Assembly: GCF_000281895.1 (NCBI RefSeq)
Contig: NZ_CM001558.1
Span: 558,001-622,000 of the forward strand
Source: Pseudomonas fluorescens Q2-87
GTDB lineage: Bacteria > Pseudomonadota > Gammaproteobacteria > Pseudomonadales > Pseudomonadaceae
Direction of reading: 5' to 3'
DNA length: 64,000 nt
The notes under the pieces were generated by a model. That model did not search any database and was not told the origin of the DNA. It saw only the letters and a program-made list of their open reading frames with translations. The position numbers and the translations under genes are program-made. Below, one piece after another: positions 63,749 through 64,000 of this stretch. Positions within the stretch are counted from its first letter, which is position 1. Each line of letters starts with the position of its first letter.

Positions 63749-63779
63749 CCTCTGCTCTAACCAACTGAGCTATAGGCCC
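63703..63779 (-). tRNA. tRNA with CAU anticodon (probably tRNA-Ile2, possibly elongator tRNA-Met)
   Basis: 77-nt gene with encoded CCA. Acceptor GGGCCTA pairs with TGGGCCC, D arm GCTC/GAGC, anticodon arm GAGGA-CTCATAA-TCCTT, T loop GGTTCAAGTCC. The C4-G69 and C5-G68 pairs, and G27-U43 with A31-U39, agree with tRNA-Ile2 (CAU, modified to lysidine) more than with elongator Met of E. coli. The 3' half was supplied by the island on integration. Confidence 0.93.
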
Positions 63780-63794
63780 TCAGTAGGCCGCGGA

Positions 63795-64000
63795 TTATAG
63801 CGACGGTTTCTCGGCTGTGCTATCCGAAAAATCCGATACGGTCATACGAAGAAACGTGGCGGCAAACTCATCGGCGCACAGGGGCAGGCTGACGATGTAG
63901 CCCTGGATCTGTTCACACCCTTCTTCGGTGAGAAATTGCTGCTGCGCCAAGGTTTCGACGCCCTCGGCAATGATGGTGAATTGCATGCTGCGGCCCAGGG
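63795..64000 (-). CDS. EAL-domain protein, C-terminal fragment at the window edge
   Basis: Only the last 67 or so codons are present. LGRSMQFTIIAEGVETLAQQ followed by LTEEGCEQIQGYIVSLPL is the end of an EAL cyclic di-GMP phosphodiesterase domain, including the AEGVET motif and the QG(Y) motif. The domain start and any sensor lie beyond base 64000. Whether the enzyme is active cannot be judged from this part. Confidence 0.85.
   Translation of the reverse strand, partial: LGRSMQFTIIAEGVETLAQQQFLTEEGCEQIQGYIVSLPLCADEFAATFLRMTVSDFSDSTAEKPSL

Noticed and set aside
1..64000. CRISPR arrays, insertion sequences or prophage structural genes
   Set aside because: No regular spaced repeats, transposase genes or phage morphogenesis genes were seen; the repeated hairpins are REP doublets.

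Overview
The window is chromosomal DNA of a Pseudomonas, most likely of the P. fluorescens group. The biotin operon followed by large acyl-CoA dehydrogenases, rsmY, the pqq operon next to lysine catabolism genes, and the abundant REP doublets (GTGGGAGC...GCTCGCGA type) all fit that group. Most of the window is ordinary core genome. About 13.5 kb at the right end is a tRNA-borne genomic island.

Layout, left to right. 1-2.3 kb: end of creC, then creD. 2.5-4.5 kb: a glutathione S-transferase and a hexuronate-type MFS carrier. 4.7-10.4 kb: an iron uptake locus on the minus strand, consisting of a FecI-type sigma factor, FecR, a TonB-dependent receptor with an STN signalling domain, a PepSY reductase-like membrane protein and a small membrane protein. 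10.6-13.3 kb: a DnaQ-like exonuclease overlapping a cNMP/CBS/DUF294 protein. 13.5-23.5 kb: a lone receiver protein, malate synthase G, GcvR, RarD, SrkA kinase, a PhoX-type phosphatase, ModE and ComF. 23.5-28.6 kb: bioBFHCD, translationally coupled from bioF onward, plus a small rod-protein-like gene. 28.7-36.1 kb: three ~600-residue acyl-CoA dehydrogenases with a GGDEF gene between the first and second, and PsrA-type operators before the first. 36.1-36.6 kb: a GacA upstream activating sequence, the RsmY sRNA and a Pmp3 peptide. 36.7-44.3 kb: pqqF, pqqA, pqqB, pqqC, pqqD, pqqE and an S9 peptidase, with a terminator between pqqA and pqqB. 44.4-47.6 kb: davA, davB and an Lrp/AsnC regulator for lysine degradation. 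47.7-50.1 kb: a large protein of unknown function.

The island lies between 47-bp direct repeats (50223-50269 and 63702-63748) derived from the 3' part of a CAU-anticodon tRNA gene. A tyrosine recombinase sits beside the restored tRNA. From left to right it carries: a NADAR protein with a DarT ADP-ribosyltransferase (toxin-antitoxin); an IetAS-like pair (subtilisin-like protease and AAA ATPase); a divergent GIY-YIG-like protein; MobC with a candidate MOBP-type oriT; a partial type IV secretion set (VirB5, a membrane protein, an EexN-like exclusion lipoprotein and VirB6); an orphan VbhA-type antitoxin without its Fic partner and with an altered inhibitory motif; a frameshifted HTH replication-type gene; and a small HTH protein.

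No relaxase, VirB4, VirB8-B11 or VirD4 is visible. The island therefore looks like a mobilizable or decayed element that would need a helper, loaded with two probable anti-phage modules. The REP doublets are plentiful in the core and absent from the island, which agrees with its foreign origin.
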